A stretch of DNA of 64,000 nt from Acidobacteriaceae bacterium. Its GTDB lineage: Bacteria > Acidobacteriota > Terriglobia > Terriglobales > Acidobacteriaceae. The notes below the pieces were generated by a model, which made no database searches, was not told the origin of the DNA, and saw nothing but the letters and a program-made list of their open reading frames with translations. Below, one piece after another: positions 35,372 through 44,968 of this stretch. The translations under genes were made by a program, and so were the position numbers. The first letter of the stretch is position 1; every line of letters begins with the position of its first letter. The stretch is from positions 1-64,000 of the forward strand of contig JAPWKG010000004.1 in assembly GCA_028283625.1 (NCBI GenBank). Reading direction: 5' to 3'.

Positions 35372-35387
35372 GGAGAGGATAATCTCC
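35372..35387 (+). promoter_or_regulatory. Hairpin enclosing the Shine-Dalgarno of ada
   Basis: GGAGA (35372-35376) pairs with TCTCC (35383-35387) around GGATAA. The first arm is the ribosome-binding site and the second arm ends at the ATG (35388), so folding would block initiation. Confidence 0.4.
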
Positions 35388-36485
35388 ATGAGCGCTTCGT
35401 TTGCCGCTGGTCTCTTACCTATGTCCTCTGTAAAAAAAACGCCGCCCCCTGCCTTTTCCGGGAAAGCCTGGCAACAGGTGCTGACTCGCGACGCGAGCGC
35501 CGATGGCCAGTTCGTCTACGCGGTGAAGAGCACGGGCGTGTACTGCCGTCCGAGTTGTCCGAGCCGCCGTCCTGAGCGGAAGAACGTCAGCTTCTTTCGA
35601 TCGCCTGCGGAGGCAGAAGCTGCGGGCTTTCGCGCCTGCCAGCGCTGCGAGCCGCAGCGACAGCAGCCCAAGGCCGATCCACAGGCCGCCGCGGTGGAGC
35701 AGGCCTGCGATCTGCTGCGCACAGGCGAGCGGATTGAGATGGAAGAGCTTGCGGCAAGAGTCGGGCTTAGCCGGTTTGCCTTGTCGCGCGCCTTTGACCG
35801 CGTACTGGGAGTAAGTCCCGGCGAGTTTGCACGCAGCGCTCGGCGCGAGCGCTTTGCGCAGACCGTGCGTGAGCCGCGCCGCAGCGTGACCGAAGCGGTC
35901 TATGAGGCGGGATATAGCTCGCCCAGCCGCGTCTATGAAGACGTTTCGCTCGGCATGACGCCCAGCACGATGAAGGCCGGCGGCCGAGGAGAAACGCTGC
36001 ACTGGGCTACGGCCGAGACCTCCTTTGGTACAGTGCTTGCGGCTTCGACAGAGCGCGGACTCTGCGCCGTGCTCTTTGCCGACTCCTCTGCAGAGGCTGC
36101 CGCCGAGCTGCGCGAGCGCTTTCCGCAGGCCGCACTGCGGCAGGACGAAGAGAAAGCACGCAACGCGCTGGATGCAGCTCTTACGCAGCTGCAGGAGCCC
36201 GTGCAGGCGGTACACATGCCGCTGGATGTGCGCGCCACCGCGTTTCAACAGCGCGTGTGGGAGGCGCTGCGACGCATTCCGCGCGGAGAGACGCGCACCT
36301 ACGCTCAGATTGCCGAAGAGATTGGCGCACCCCGGTCTGTGCGTGCGGTTGGAACAGCTTGTGGCGCCAATCCTCTGGCGGTGGTGGTGCCTTGTCATCG
36401 CGTGGTGGGCGCGCGCGGCGAGTTGACGGGGTATCGCTGGGGCAAGGAGCGCAAGAAGCAGTTGCTCGAAATGGAACAGCAGTAA
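35388..36485 (+). CDS. ada: Bifunctional Ada: methylphosphotriester/O6-methylguanine repair and AraC-type regulator
   Basis: 365 residues, full-length Ada architecture. The zinc domain has Cys53, Cys57, Cys84 and Cys87 (VYCRPSC, CQRC); one of them accepts methyl from phosphotriesters. An AraC-type HTH follows (about 100-195, MEELAARVGLSRFALSRAF and AGYSSPSRVYE). The C-terminal O6-alkylguanine transferase has its active-site Cys336 in VVVPCHRVVG. The methylated protein normally activates its own gene and other alkylation genes. Start ATG 35388 with GGAGAGG upstream; an ATG at 35421 is the alternative. No alkA or alkB lies next to it. Confidence 0.93.
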   Translation: MSASFAAGLLPMSSVKKTPPPAFSGKAWQQVLTRDASADGQFVYAVKSTGVYCRPSCPSRRPERKNVSFFRSPAEAEAAGFRACQRCEPQRQQPKADPQAAAVEQACDLLRTGERIEMEELAARVGLSRFALSRAFDRVLGVSPGEFARSARRERFAQTVREPRRSVTEAVYEAGYSSPSRVYEDVSLGMTPSTMKAGGRGETLHWATAETSFGTVLAASTERGLCAVLFADSSAEAAAELRERFPQAALRQDEEKARNALDAALTQLQEPVQAVHMPLDVRATAFQQRVWEALRRIPRGETRTYAQIAEEIGAPRSVRAVGTACGANPLAVVVPCHRVVGARGELTGYRWGKERKKQLLEMEQQ

Positions 36486-36559
36486 AGCTTCGCAGGCGGC
36501 GGGCAGCCTCGTAGAATCGGAGCAGAGCGCCTCCGCGCCTTTGAAGGTTTGTGCCGCGT

Positions 36560-37768
36560 ATGAAACTGCGTCCTGTACTGCTGGTTTTGTTAGTCGTTGC
36601 CGGGTTTTATTACCTCACCACGCATTGGGTGCCTGTAGGCGCGCTGGCCGGGTGGATGCACCATGACCACCTGGCGGAAAGCTCAACGACTGCGATCAAA
36701 GGACCGTTCGGTGACTTCGGCCTGACGGAGGCCAACGCTGCGCCTGCCTTCGACGAAGAAGAGCAGCAGAATATTGCGGTCTATAAGCGTGCGTTGCCGA
36801 GCGTGGTAAACATCACCTCGACCGAGGTCGCCTATGACTTCTTTTATCGCCCGGTGCCGCAGCAGGGACAGGGATCAGGCTTCATCCTGAACAAGGAAGG
36901 CAACATCCTGACCAACAACCACGTCATTGATAACGCACAGTTGGTTGAAGTGACGTTGTGGAACAAGAAGAAGTACAAGGCGCGTGTGATTGGAGTGGAC
37001 AAGAGTCACGATCTGGCGTTGCTGAAGATAGACGCTCCCGATTTGCAGGCAGCGACGCTCGCCTCTGGCAATAACCTGATGGTTGGTCAGCGTGTGTATG
37101 CCATCGGCAACCCCTTTGGTTTTTCCGGTACCATGACGCGCGGCATCATCTCGGCGATTCGCTCGGTTGCGATGCCCAGCGGCAACAAAATTGAAGATGC
37201 GATCCAGACCGATGCCAGTGTGAACCCAGGCAACTCCGGTGGTCCGTTGTTGAACTCGCGTGGCGAGGTCATCGGCATTACGACGATGATTGCAACGAAT
37301 CCGAACGGCAACGCTGACCAGTCTGCCGGGATCGGTTTCGCAATCCCGATCGCGACGGCAAAGGCTGTGCTCGATGACTTTGCGCGTTACGGTCGTGCTC
37401 GCCGTCCTTCGCTCGACATCGTAACGTTACCGATTGGACCGGATATTGCGGAGCAGATTGGCCTGCCTGCGGATTACGGCATTTTGATCGAACGCGTGCT
37501 GCCGGGCGGCGCTGCCGAGCAGGCAGGGCTGCATGGCGGAACGCAGCGTGCGTACATGGGCAATACGCCGATCATGCTGGGGGGTGATCTCATCGTGGCC
37601 TTTGACGGTCAACCCATCACGAACGCGCAGGACCTTTCCAATGCGTTGAACGCCCACCACGCGGGTGACGCTGTCACGATCACAGTCTTCCGCGGACGTC
37701 AGCGGATTGCGGTTCACGTTACGCTGTCAGACGCCAAGCAGGTGCTCGGGAACCAGCAGAGCACCTGA
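36560..37768 (+). CDS. HtrA/DegP-family serine protease with one PDZ domain
   Basis: 402 residues. An N-terminal signal anchor (about 5-22) leads to a trypsin-like domain with His121 (TNNHVI), Asp151 (SHDLALL) and Ser226 (GNSGGPL), then a single PDZ domain (about 290-395, GGDLIVAFDGQPITNAQDLS). The family degrades or refolds damaged envelope proteins; one PDZ makes it DegS-like in layout, but substrate-type activity cannot be distinguished. ATG 36560 was used; GTG 36551 is nearer to GAAGG. TAGAAT at 36512-36517 may be the -10. Converges on the AIM24 gene with a shared terminator. Confidence 0.88.
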   Translation: MKLRPVLLVLLVVAGFYYLTTHWVPVGALAGWMHHDHLAESSTTAIKGPFGDFGLTEANAAPAFDEEEQQNIAVYKRALPSVVNITSTEVAYDFFYRPVPQQGQGSGFILNKEGNILTNNHVIDNAQLVEVTLWNKKKYKARVIGVDKSHDLALLKIDAPDLQAATLASGNNLMVGQRVYAIGNPFGFSGTMTRGIISAIRSVAMPSGNKIEDAIQTDASVNPGNSGGPLLNSRGEVIGITTMIATNPNGNADQSAGIGFAIPIATAKAVLDDFARYGRARRPSLDIVTLPIGPDIAEQIGLPADYGILIERVLPGGAAEQAGLHGGTQRAYMGNTPIMLGGDLIVAFDGQPITNAQDLSNALNAHHAGDAVTITVFRGRQRIAVHVTLSDAKQVLGNQQST

Positions 37769-37783
37769 GGCGGTTGAGCAAAG

Positions 37784-37829
37784 ACAAACAACGTGGCGCA
37801 CTCCACCTGAAGTGCGCCGCGTTGTTTGT
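37784..37829. terminator. Bidirectional terminator between htrA-like and AIM24 genes
   Basis: ACAAACAACG-T-GGCGCACT pairs with AGTGCGCC-G-CGTTGTTTGT, about 18 pairs around an 8-nt loop. It serves both convergent genes. Confidence 0.8.
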
Positions 37830-37838
37830 GCGGAAGAG

Positions 37839-38606
37839 TTAGCTATTGCGGTCGAAGAGGCTTTCCGCAATGCCGCCGATAACCGCAGCTGTGCCTAAGC
37901 CACGTACATCGCGCGCGCCCTCGCGTCCCATGTAGGGATCGAGCGCGTGAGCCAGGTTCGAGAGCGGCAAGGTCTGCAGCCATACGCGCCCCGGGCCGGT
38001 CAACGCGGCGAGGAAGATACCATCGCCGCCGAAGAACATATTGCGTATGCCCTGAACGCGTGTGATGTTGAACGAAACCGAGCCGGTGAACGCACCAACG
38101 TGGCCGGGATGAACGCGCAGCGTCTCTCCGGGTTGCAGATCCTTCACGACGACTTCTCCTGCGAGCTCCAGCCACGCGGTGCCGTGCCCGGAAACCTTCT
38201 GCAGCAGAAAGCCATCGCCGCCGAAGATGCCCGCGCCGAGCGATTGCTGGAAGCCTACGCCCAGCTGGATCTGTGAGGTAGCGCAGAGAAAGCCATGGCG
38301 ATGGATCATCAGCTCATGGCCGGGAGAGATCTCTACAGGCAGAATGTGCCCCGGAACCTTGGTGGCAAACGCGACCTCTCCGGGGTAGCCCTGTGCGGTG
38401 TATTCGGTCATGAAGAGCGTTCCGCCGCCAGCCATGCGCTTGATTGCTCCCAGAAAGCCGCCGCCGCCGGCCATCTGAGTGTGTGTGCTCATCGCAATGG
38501 TTTGCGACATCCAGCTGAGTTCACCGGCTTCGGAGATGACGGACTCGCCCGGCTGGAGAAGGACTTCAAGAACCGGCATCGTCGTGCCAAGAATGCGTGA
38601 CTGCAT
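37839..38606 (-). CDS. AIM24/TIGR00266 family protein
   Basis: 255 residues. Repeating beta-structure with Gly-rich turns (MAGGGGFLGAIKRMAGGG, GAGIFGGDGFLLQKVSG, NMFFGGDGIFLAALTGPG) and the opening LLQPGESVISEAGELSWM are the marks of this family, related to the mitochondrial AIM24 protein and the TIGR00266 group. Biochemical function is unknown; a tryptophan-RNA-binding-like trimeric fold is known for relatives. No signal peptide. GGAGG lies 7 nt before the ATG on the minus strand. It converges on the protease gene and diverges from the S53 peptidase gene across 324 bp. Confidence 0.85.
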   Translation of the reverse strand: MQSRILGTTMPVLEVLLQPGESVISEAGELSWMSQTIAMSTHTQMAGGGGFLGAIKRMAGGGTLFMTEYTAQGYPGEVAFATKVPGHILPVEISPGHELMIHRHGFLCATSQIQLGVGFQQSLGAGIFGGDGFLLQKVSGHGTAWLELAGEVVVKDLQPGETLRVHPGHVGAFTGSVSFNITRVQGIRNMFFGGDGIFLAALTGPGRVWLQTLPLSNLAHALDPYMGREGARDVRGLGTAAVIGGIAESLFDRNS

Positions 38607-38757
38607 GAATCAACCTCCAGGGCATTTTTACCCTGCCTTCTGCTATACGTACGCGCTTTAAATAAGTTCAATCTCCTGCGTGCCGAATTTCCCAAAATGG
38701 GCAAAAATCGCCCCGCGACTAACTTTTGTGGAATGAGAGGTTTTCGGAACATTTTTC

Positions 38758-38786
38758 TTGACGACAAAACTTTACGCGGTTGTAAT
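38758..38786 (+). promoter_or_regulatory. Sigma70-type promoter of the S53 peptidase gene
   Basis: TTGACG (38758-38763), 17-bp spacer, TGTAAT (38781-38786). It lies within the 324-bp divergent gap 38607-38930, which holds no other gene, and gives a leader of roughly 140 nt. Confidence 0.6.
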
Positions 38787-38930
38787 GGCGACAAATCAAA
38801 ACCATTGAATTACCCCGCTGTGAGTTTCGGAGTCTTCTTTTCCGGGAACAGGCGGTTTGCAGTCCCTTGGCCTGTCATCGACGAGTCCCCCGTTGAGCAG
38901 TCCGTTGTTTGCCTCATTCCAAGGAGTCCA

Positions 38931-41900
38931 ATGTTTATCCGACGTATGCTCTCTCTCCTCACGGCAGGCGCTGCTTTGAGCGCCTCGGCCCTTGCTGCCA
39001 CAAACCCTCATGTAACTGCGCGCCCTGAGGCCCGCATCACGAAAAAGATCGATAACACTCAGCTTGTTGTGCGTGAGAATAGTCATCCTGCGAGCGTTAC
39101 CTCGTTGCCTGACCTGGGGCGTACCCCGGGCAACACGGCGATGAGCCATCTTCAGCTCGTGCTGAAGAGCTCGGAGTCGCAGGAGTGGGCGTTGCACTCG
39201 CTCATTGACGCACAGCAGGACAAGAACGCAGCGAACTTTCATCAGTGGATGACGCCGGAGAGCTTTGGTGCTTCCTTCGGTGTTGCTTCTGCGGACGTGG
39301 CTGAGGTCAAAGCCTGGTTGCAGAATCAGGGATTTACTGTGAACTCGGTGGCAAAGAGCACGCGGTTGATCGACTTCAGCGGCACGGCGTCGCAGGTGGA
39401 AGCAGCCTTTCATACCGAGCTGCATAATTTTGAGGTCAACGGTGAGGTTCGCACCTCGAACGTGAGCGATTACGCGGTGCCTTCCGCACTGAGCTCCGTG
39501 GTTGCCGGTCCTGCACGGTTGGATAACTTCCGCCTGTCTCCAATGCATACGCCTTCACGCGTGGTCACGCTGGGCAGCTCTGGAAAGCTACAGGAAACAG
39601 GTACATCGCTTCTCTCGCCGATGTTTACCGCTGGTAGCGGGTCGCATTACGTTGGCGCTGCGGATCTGGCAACGATCTTCGATACCAATCCGCTTTTGAC
39701 CTCCGGCATTGACGGTACCGGTGTCAGCATCGGTATTTTGGGCGAGACGCAGATCATGCTTTCGGATGTGCAGCTTTATCGCCGCATGTTCAACCTGAAA
39801 CAGAACGACCCTTCCTTCATTGAGGTAGGCGGCGATCCGGGAACCAGCACGAGTGGGGAAGACGGAGAGTCCGATCTGGACGTTGAGCTTTCTGGAGGCA
39901 TGGCGCCTGGAGCGCATGTCGACTTTGTGACCGGAGACAACGGACCGTACGGCGGCGGTATCTTTACCGCAATGGAGTATGTTGTCGAGAATAACTCGGA
40001 CGACATCATCTCACTGAGCTATGGTCTGTGCGAATATACCGGCGCAAGCTATGGCTACAACTCGTTCTTCGAAGTGTTGTGGGAGCAGGCTGCATCGCAG
40101 GGGCAGAGCGTGTTTGTCTCTTCGGGCGATGAGGGCGCTGCGGGTTGCGATAACGCAAACTCTGTAACGTACGCCCGCAATGGTTACAACGTGAACGGAA
40201 TGGCGTCTACGCCCTACAACGTTGCTGTTGGTGGCACGATGTTTGCCGAAGGCGCGACGAAGGGTGCGACGTCGTACTGGTCTGCTTCGAACGGCCCGGG
40301 CTTCTTGACGGCGCTCAGCTATATTCCGGAGTGGCCTTGGAACGAGAGCACGTTTGATCCTTACACCGGTTCCGGCTCGGGAATCTGGGCAGGCAGCAGC
40401 GGTATCAGTGCGTACTACCAGACGCCGGCCTGGCAGACAGGGCCTGGTGTTCCTACCGCAGATCCGTTTACTCCGCCGCATCAAGCGGTTGCAGGGCCGC
40501 ACCGTTATCTTCCTGATGTTTCGTTGATCGCTGCGGGCAGCCATGACGGCACGCTGTATTGCTCGGAGGGCTCGTGCATCCTTGATGACAACGGAAACGT
40601 TCTCAGCGCTGGTGTCGTAGGCGGTACCTCTGTGGCAGCGCCGACCATGGCGGGTGTGCAGGCGCTCATCAACCAGAAGAACGGCGGCCGCCAGGGTGTG
40701 CCGAACTACTACTACTATCGCGTTGCGGCGATGCAGAATACGGCGAACTGCTCCTCTGCAACTTACCTGACAACGGCCGATGCTACCTGCGGCTTCCATG
40801 ATGTTGTCAGCGGCAATAACAACGTTCCCAGCAACTCTGCAGGGACGGCTTCGATCGGCTTCACGGCGTCAGCGGGCTATGATCTTGCGACCGGACTTGG
40901 CTCGCCGGACGTTACGAAGCTGGCAACGATCTGGAGCTCGGTCAGCTTCAATGCAACGACGACGACGCTGTCGCTGACACCTGCCACAAGCAGCCACGGT
41001 GACACCTACAATGTGGGCGTTACGGTAGCTCCTGCCTCCGGCTCCGGCTCGCCCACCGGTGATGTAAGCATCATCGCGGAAGCGACGTACGGCGGCGTGG
41101 GTTTCTACACGCTCTCTTCGTCTGATGGTGGTGTCATCTCTGGCACGCTTACAGGACTGCCGAGCGGAACCTACGACGTGTACGCGCACTACGCTGGCGA
41201 TACAACGTACGGCAGCAGCAACTCAAACAAAGTAAGTGTGACGGTGGGGCAGGCTTCGACCATCGTTGCGCTTGAAACCGATACGCTGAGCAATGCGCTG
41301 GCAACTGCACGCGCGACGAGCTTCACCTACGGGCAGAACATCTACATGAATGCAGGTGTTGGTGATTCAACCAGCGTAGGAATTCCGTCCGGGCAGATCA
41401 CTTTCAAACTTACCTGGCCCAACGGTTCAACGACCAGCTATACCGGTGCTCTTGATCCGAACGGCGGTTATGTCGGCGGTAAGAATTATGCCGCTGGGGC
41501 TTATGCCGTAGCTGGTCCCGGCGTCCCGGCGTATAACGTTCCGCAGGCGTTCCCTGTGCTGCCTGTGGGATCCTACTCCGTTGTTGCCACAACAGCAGGA
41601 GATCAGACCTTCCCGTCCGCAAGCTCGTCGAGCGTAGCGTTCACCGTCGGAGTAGCCAGCACAACGCTGACGCTGACAGCGGGTTCAACCGAAGTGGCTC
41701 CTGGTAGCTCCACGAACCTGACCGCGACGATCACTACGGTGTCTGCAACAGCAGGAGGCGTTCCTGCAACCGGCAGCATCAGCTTCAAGGACAACACGCT
41801 GAACACCACGATTGGCAGCTGCACGCTGTCCAATGGTGCCTGCACAACAAGCAGCAGTGCGTTGGCGGCTGGTACGCATTCCGTTACCGCAATCTATAAC

Positions 41901-43388
41901 GGAGATGCCAGCTACGGAGCGAAGACGTCTACGGCAGTGACGGTGACGGCTGGCGGTACTTCCAGCACGACCACTCTGACCGCGAGCGCAACCTCAACCT
42001 CGGTTGGACAAACCGTAACGTTGACCGCAACGGTACCGTCCACTTCAACCGGAACAACCTATGTCAGCTTCTATGACAACGGTTCTTACGTTACGCGTTC
42101 CACGGTGAGCAATACAACGCATCAGGCTTCGTACAGCTATGCTTCGTTGACTGCTGGGTCGCATGCGATCACGGCTGTCTACAGCGGCAACACGACGCTG
42201 TCGTCGAGCACGTCGTCTGCTGTAACCCTGAGCGTGGCAAAGAACGTTCCCGCATTACAGTTGTCGTCGCAACGGCAGAATGCTACCGGGGGCTCGGTGA
42301 CGATGCAGGTCATCCTGACTCCGACACCGTTCAACGGTGTGTCGGCCAACTCATACCAGATGATTCCGGCGCCAACAGGTTCGCTGAACTTTGTTGATAA
42401 CGGAACGGTCGTCGCGACAGGACCGATTACCTACCAGTACGGGTACGAACAGTATCTTACGCAGGGCGTGGTCAAGTCGCTGGCTCCAGGAACGCACTCC
42501 ATCACGGCGGTGTATCCGGGTGATTTGAACTATGCGACCGTAACCTCCAACGTGAACACGATCAACATTGGTCTTACGACGACGGCGATTACCTCCTTCC
42601 CGACGCAGGTTGGTACGGGAATCGGGTTCTCGCTTTCGGCCAAGGTGACGCCCGTTGTCGCGAACACCACAACCATCAGCGGTACAGTGAAGTTCTATGA
42701 CGGCACAGCCTTGATTGGAACGGCACAGGTGGGAACTGGTGGAGTTGCAACGACCAGCACTGCGGCAGTGACCACGAACGGAGCGCACAGTATCACCGCG
42801 GTTTACTCGGGTGATAGCAACTACTACACCTCAACGAGTTCGGCGGTTTCCATTGCGTCGGCAGCGGGTAACTTTACGCTGACGGTTTCGCCAAATTCAC
42901 TCACCATTCAGCAGAGCCACGTAGGCTTCGCAACACTCACCGCAACGACAGTGGGCAACTGGGCAGGCAAGGTTTCCTTGAGCTGCTCGAACCTGCCTGC
43001 CAACACCTACTGCTACTTTGGCTCGAACCCCGTCAGCTTTACGGGTGCTTCTTACAGCCAGGTGCAGAGCCTTGAAATGAGCATCGCGACAGAAAAGGAC
43101 GCTGCAACGTACAGCGGCCTCTTCTGGATTCCGGCGGCGTTCCTGGGCATGGTGCTGATGGTTGGTCGCCGTCGCTTTACGGCACGCGTTCAGCAGATGA
43201 TGGTGTTGGCGCTGTTGCTGTGCGGTGTTCTCGGCACCAGCGGTTGCGGAGACAACGTGAAGTTTTCGGGCGGTTCGGCCGTTGGAACCTCTACGATCAC
43301 GGTCAATGCAAGCGGTGTCGGTTCCTCGACAGCGAATGGAAACATTGCTGCGACGGCACCGCTCACGGTGACCATCACGAAGTACTAA
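38931..43388 (+). CDS. Pro-kumamolisin-type S53 (sedolisin) peptidase with Ig-like repeats and a C-terminal twin-helix tail
   Basis: 1485 residues. A signal peptide (1-23, ALA) precedes a pro-domain (about 45-190) and the S53 domain (about 235-660). The catalytic set is Glu313 and Asp317 (GESDLDVEL), oxyanion Asp400 (SSGDEG) and Ser567 (GGTSVAAP); the calcium site is suggested by FHDVVSGNN and GYDLATGLGSPD. Sedolisins are acid-active secreted endopeptidases, fitting an acid-soil bacterium. About five Ig-like repeats follow (660-1390; recurring HSITAVYSGD-type strands). The tail has a helix ending GRRRF, a second helix ending TSGCG, and a short beta segment. The ATG at 38931 has AAGGAG upstream; an in-frame upstream ATG at 38697 would precede the promoter. 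Confidence 0.9.
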   Translation: MFIRRMLSLLTAGAALSASALAATNPHVTARPEARITKKIDNTQLVVRENSHPASVTSLPDLGRTPGNTAMSHLQLVLKSSESQEWALHSLIDAQQDKNAANFHQWMTPESFGASFGVASADVAEVKAWLQNQGFTVNSVAKSTRLIDFSGTASQVEAAFHTELHNFEVNGEVRTSNVSDYAVPSALSSVVAGPARLDNFRLSPMHTPSRVVTLGSSGKLQETGTSLLSPMFTAGSGSHYVGAADLATIFDTNPLLTSGIDGTGVSIGILGETQIMLSDVQLYRRMFNLKQNDPSFIEVGGDPGTSTSGEDGESDLDVELSGGMAPGAHVDFVTGDNGPYGGGIFTAMEYVVENNSDDIISLSYGLCEYTGASYGYNSFFEVLWEQAASQGQSVFVSSGDEGAAGCDNANSVTYARNGYNVNGMASTPYNVAVGGTMFAEGATKGATSYWSASNGPGFLTALSYIPEWPWNESTFDPYTGSGSGIWAGSSGISAYYQTPAWQTGPGVPTADPFTPPHQAVAGPHRYLPDVSLIAAGSHDGTLYCSEGSCILDDNGNVLSAGVVGGTSVAAPTMAGVQALINQKNGGRQGVPNYYYYRVAAMQNTANCSSATYLTTADATCGFHDVVSGNNNVPSNSAGTASIGFTASAGYDLATGLGSPDVTKLATIWSSVSFNATTTTLSLTPATSSHGDTYNVGVTVAPASGSGSPTGDVSIIAEATYGGVGFYTLSSSDGGVISGTLTGLPSGTYDVYAHYAGDTTYGSSNSNKVSVTVGQASTIVALETDTLSNALATARATSFTYGQNIYMNAGVGDSTSVGIPSGQITFKLTWPNGSTTSYTGALDPNGGYVGGKNYAAGAYAVAGPGVPAYNVPQAFPVLPVGSYSVVATTAGDQTFPSASSSSVAFTVGVASTTLTLTAGSTEVAPGSSTNLTATITTVSATAGGVPATGSISFKDNTLNTTIGSCTLSNGACTTSSSALAAGTHSVTAIYNGDASYGAKTSTAVTVTAGGTSSTTTLTASATSTSVGQTVTLTATVPSTSTGTTYVSFYDNGSYVTRSTVSNTTHQASYSYASLTAGSHAITAVYSGNTTLSSSTSSAVTLSVAKNVPALQLSSQRQNATGGSVTMQVILTPTPFNGVSANSYQMIPAPTGSLNFVDNGTVVATGPITYQYGYEQYLTQGVVKSLAPGTHSITAVYPGDLNYATVTSNVNTINIGLTTTAITSFPTQVGTGIGFSLSAKVTPVVANTTTISGTVKFYDGTALIGTAQVGTGGVATTSTAAVTTNGAHSITAVYSGDSNYYTSTSSAVSIASAAGNFTLTVSPNSLTIQQSHVGFATLTATTVGNWAGKVSLSCSNLPANTYCYFGSNPVSFTGASYSQVQSLEMSIATEKDAATYSGLFWIPAAFLGMVLMVGRRRFTARVQQMMVLALLLCGVLGTSGCGDNVKFSGGSAVGTSTITVNASGVGSSTANGNIAATAPLTVTITKY

Positions 43389-43407
43389 CTGGAAAGAAAC
43401 TGTAGCG

Positions 43408-43443
43408 AGTGTGGCGTGAGCGTTTGCTCACGCCACACTTTTT
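43408..43443 (+). terminator. Rho-independent terminator of the S53 peptidase gene
   Basis: AGTGTGGCGTGAGC (43408-43421), GTTT loop, GCTCACGCCACACT (43426-43439), then TTTT. Fourteen perfect pairs. Confidence 0.88.
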
Positions 43444-43535
43444 GCTCCTCGGAAGAAGGAGTGAGCACAGGGGAATATCTTGTGGCCAATGCTTTTGCGA
43501 AGGCCGCGGCCTAGACTGAGGTGGAAGGGAAGGTC

Positions 43536-44213
43536 ATGGCGGCACGGCGAAAATCATCTTCAGGTTCAGGTCTCGGGCGGTTTCTGCTGGGCTTTTTCTG
43601 TGCGGTACTGGTTTGTGGCGCAGGGGCGTATTGGTATCTGAACTACGGCCCAGGCAAGCCTTCGCCCCGGCAAATTCGTCTGGCTTCGCCGGAGGAGGGC
43701 GCTGAGGCAGCGGAGCCGCTAGCGGGCGAAGCTGCGAAGAAGCCTTCGGCGTCCTCACATGCCGCGCCGGAGTCGGCACCGGTGGTCGTGACGGGGGAAA
43801 GCGCGGCGTCCCGCGCTCCCGAGGGCATGGGAGCCGTTGTTGCGGAGAAGCCTGCTCATGCCAAGCCTGTGATTCCTGTTCCACCGTTTGCGCCCAGCGA
43901 GGATGCGTATGAAGCAGGGGCGCGGGTATATCGCAAGCGTTGCGCGGGCTGCCACGGCTCCACGAGCAAGGATGCCCCGGCGGGGCTGGCGATGACGACT
44001 CCGGCCTCACAGCTATGGCGCGCTGGTGCGGGCCACGTGGGCGCATTGCAGCCGGGAGAGATCTACCACCGTATTCACGAAGGGGCCCCAAAGCAGGGTA
44101 TGCCCGCCTTTGCGAATGTGTTGCCTGACTCAGAGGTCTGGGACCTGGCGCTGCTGCTGCAACAGGCCGGGCAGCCCTTGCCGGATCCCGTAGAGGCGAT
44201 CCTGCGCAAGTAG
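43536..44213 (+). CDS. Membrane-anchored c-type cytochrome
   Basis: 225 residues. One N-terminal helix (about 14-34, [20 protein letters not shown]) anchors the protein. A low-complexity Ala/Glu/Pro linker (about 45-120) then leads to a class I cytochrome c domain with the haem motif CAGCH (Cys-Ala-Gly-Cys-His) and a likely axial Met in KQGMPAF. It would carry electrons on the periplasmic side. The ATG at 43536 is preceded by GGAAGGGAAGG; an in-frame GTG at 43521 is the alternative. TAGACT at 43512-43517 is a possible -10. No oxidase subunit or other respiratory gene is adjacent. Confidence 0.85.
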   Translation: MAARRKSSSGSGLGRFLLGFFCAVLVCGAGAYWYLNYGPGKPSPRQIRLASPEEGAEAAEPLAGEAAKKPSASSHAAPESAPVVVTGESAASRAPEGMGAVVAEKPAHAKPVIPVPPFAPSEDAYEAGARVYRKRCAGCHGSTSKDAPAGLAMTTPASQLWRAGAGHVGALQPGEIYHRIHEGAPKQGMPAFANVLPDSEVWDLALLLQQAGQPLPDPVEAILRK

Positions 44214-44229
44214 CTTCCGTCCGAACGGT

Positions 44230-44235
44230 TACACT
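44230..44235 (+). promoter_or_regulatory. -10-like hexamer TACACT, 9 nt before pyrH
   Basis: TACACT, then AGCAGAGCA, then ATG at 44245. This implies a leader of only a few nucleotides. Confidence 0.35.
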
Positions 44236-44244
44236 AGCAGAGCA

Positions 44245-44949
44245 ATGTACAAACGTGTTCTGTTGAAGATTTCCGGCGAGGCTCTGGCTGCGGGCCGAGG
44301 TTTTGGTGTGGATGCGGTGTTCATCCACAAGGTAGCGGCAGAGATCGCGGACGCTGCGCGTCTGGGCTGTCAGGTAGGCGTGGTGGTGGGGGGAGGCAAC
44401 TTCTTCCGCGGCGTGGCGGAGCAGGCCATCGGCATGGATCGTGTCGCTGCTGACCATATGGGCATGCTGTCCACGGTGATTAACGCGATTGCGCTGCAGG
44501 ATGCGATCGAAAAAGCGGGTCTGCCCACGCGTGTGATGAGTGCCATCGAGATGCACGAAGTCGCGGAGCCGTATATCCGCCGCCGCGCGGTTCGGCATCT
44601 GGAAAAAGGCCGCGTCGTGATTTTTGCCGCAGGTACTGGCAACCCTTATTTTTCGACGGACACCGCAGCTTCGCTGCGCGCCATGGAAATTGGGGCCGAT
44701 GTGTTGCTCAAGGCTACTTCGGTGGACGGCATCTACACTGCGGACCCGAAGAAGGACCCGGAAGCCACGAAGTTTGAAGAGATTACTTACATGGACATTC
44801 TGCAGAAGGGGCTGCGCGTGATGGATACGACGGCTGTTTCCATGTGCAAGGACAACAGCCTGCCGATGATCATTTTCTCGATGCGCGAGGCAGGAAATAT
44901 TGTGAAGGTTGTGAGCGGCGAAAAGCTCGGCACGCTTGTCACGGCCTAA
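44245..44949 (+). CDS. pyrH: UMP kinase
   Basis: 234 residues, normal length. Phosphorylates UMP to UDP in pyrimidine synthesis, as a hexamer of the amino-acid-kinase fold. LLKISGEAL (N-terminal phosphate loop), [44 protein letters not shown] and [17 protein letters not shown] are all diagnostic. In many bacteria it lies after tsf and before frr; here it is nearly 18 kb from tsf and no frr follows. The next gene is convergent, with a terminator overlapping its 3' end. Confidence 0.96.
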   Translation: MYKRVLLKISGEALAAGRGFGVDAVFIHKVAAEIADAARLGCQVGVVVGGGNFFRGVAEQAIGMDRVAADHMGMLSTVINAIALQDAIEKAGLPTRVMSAIEMHEVAEPYIRRRAVRHLEKGRVVIFAAGTGNPYFSTDTAASLRAMEIGADVLLKATSVDGIYTADPKKDPEATKFEEITYMDILQKGLRVMDTTAVSMCKDNSLPMIIFSMREAGNIVKVVSGEKLGTLVTA

Positions 44950-44968
44950 ACGCTTGTACTCGAGAGCT

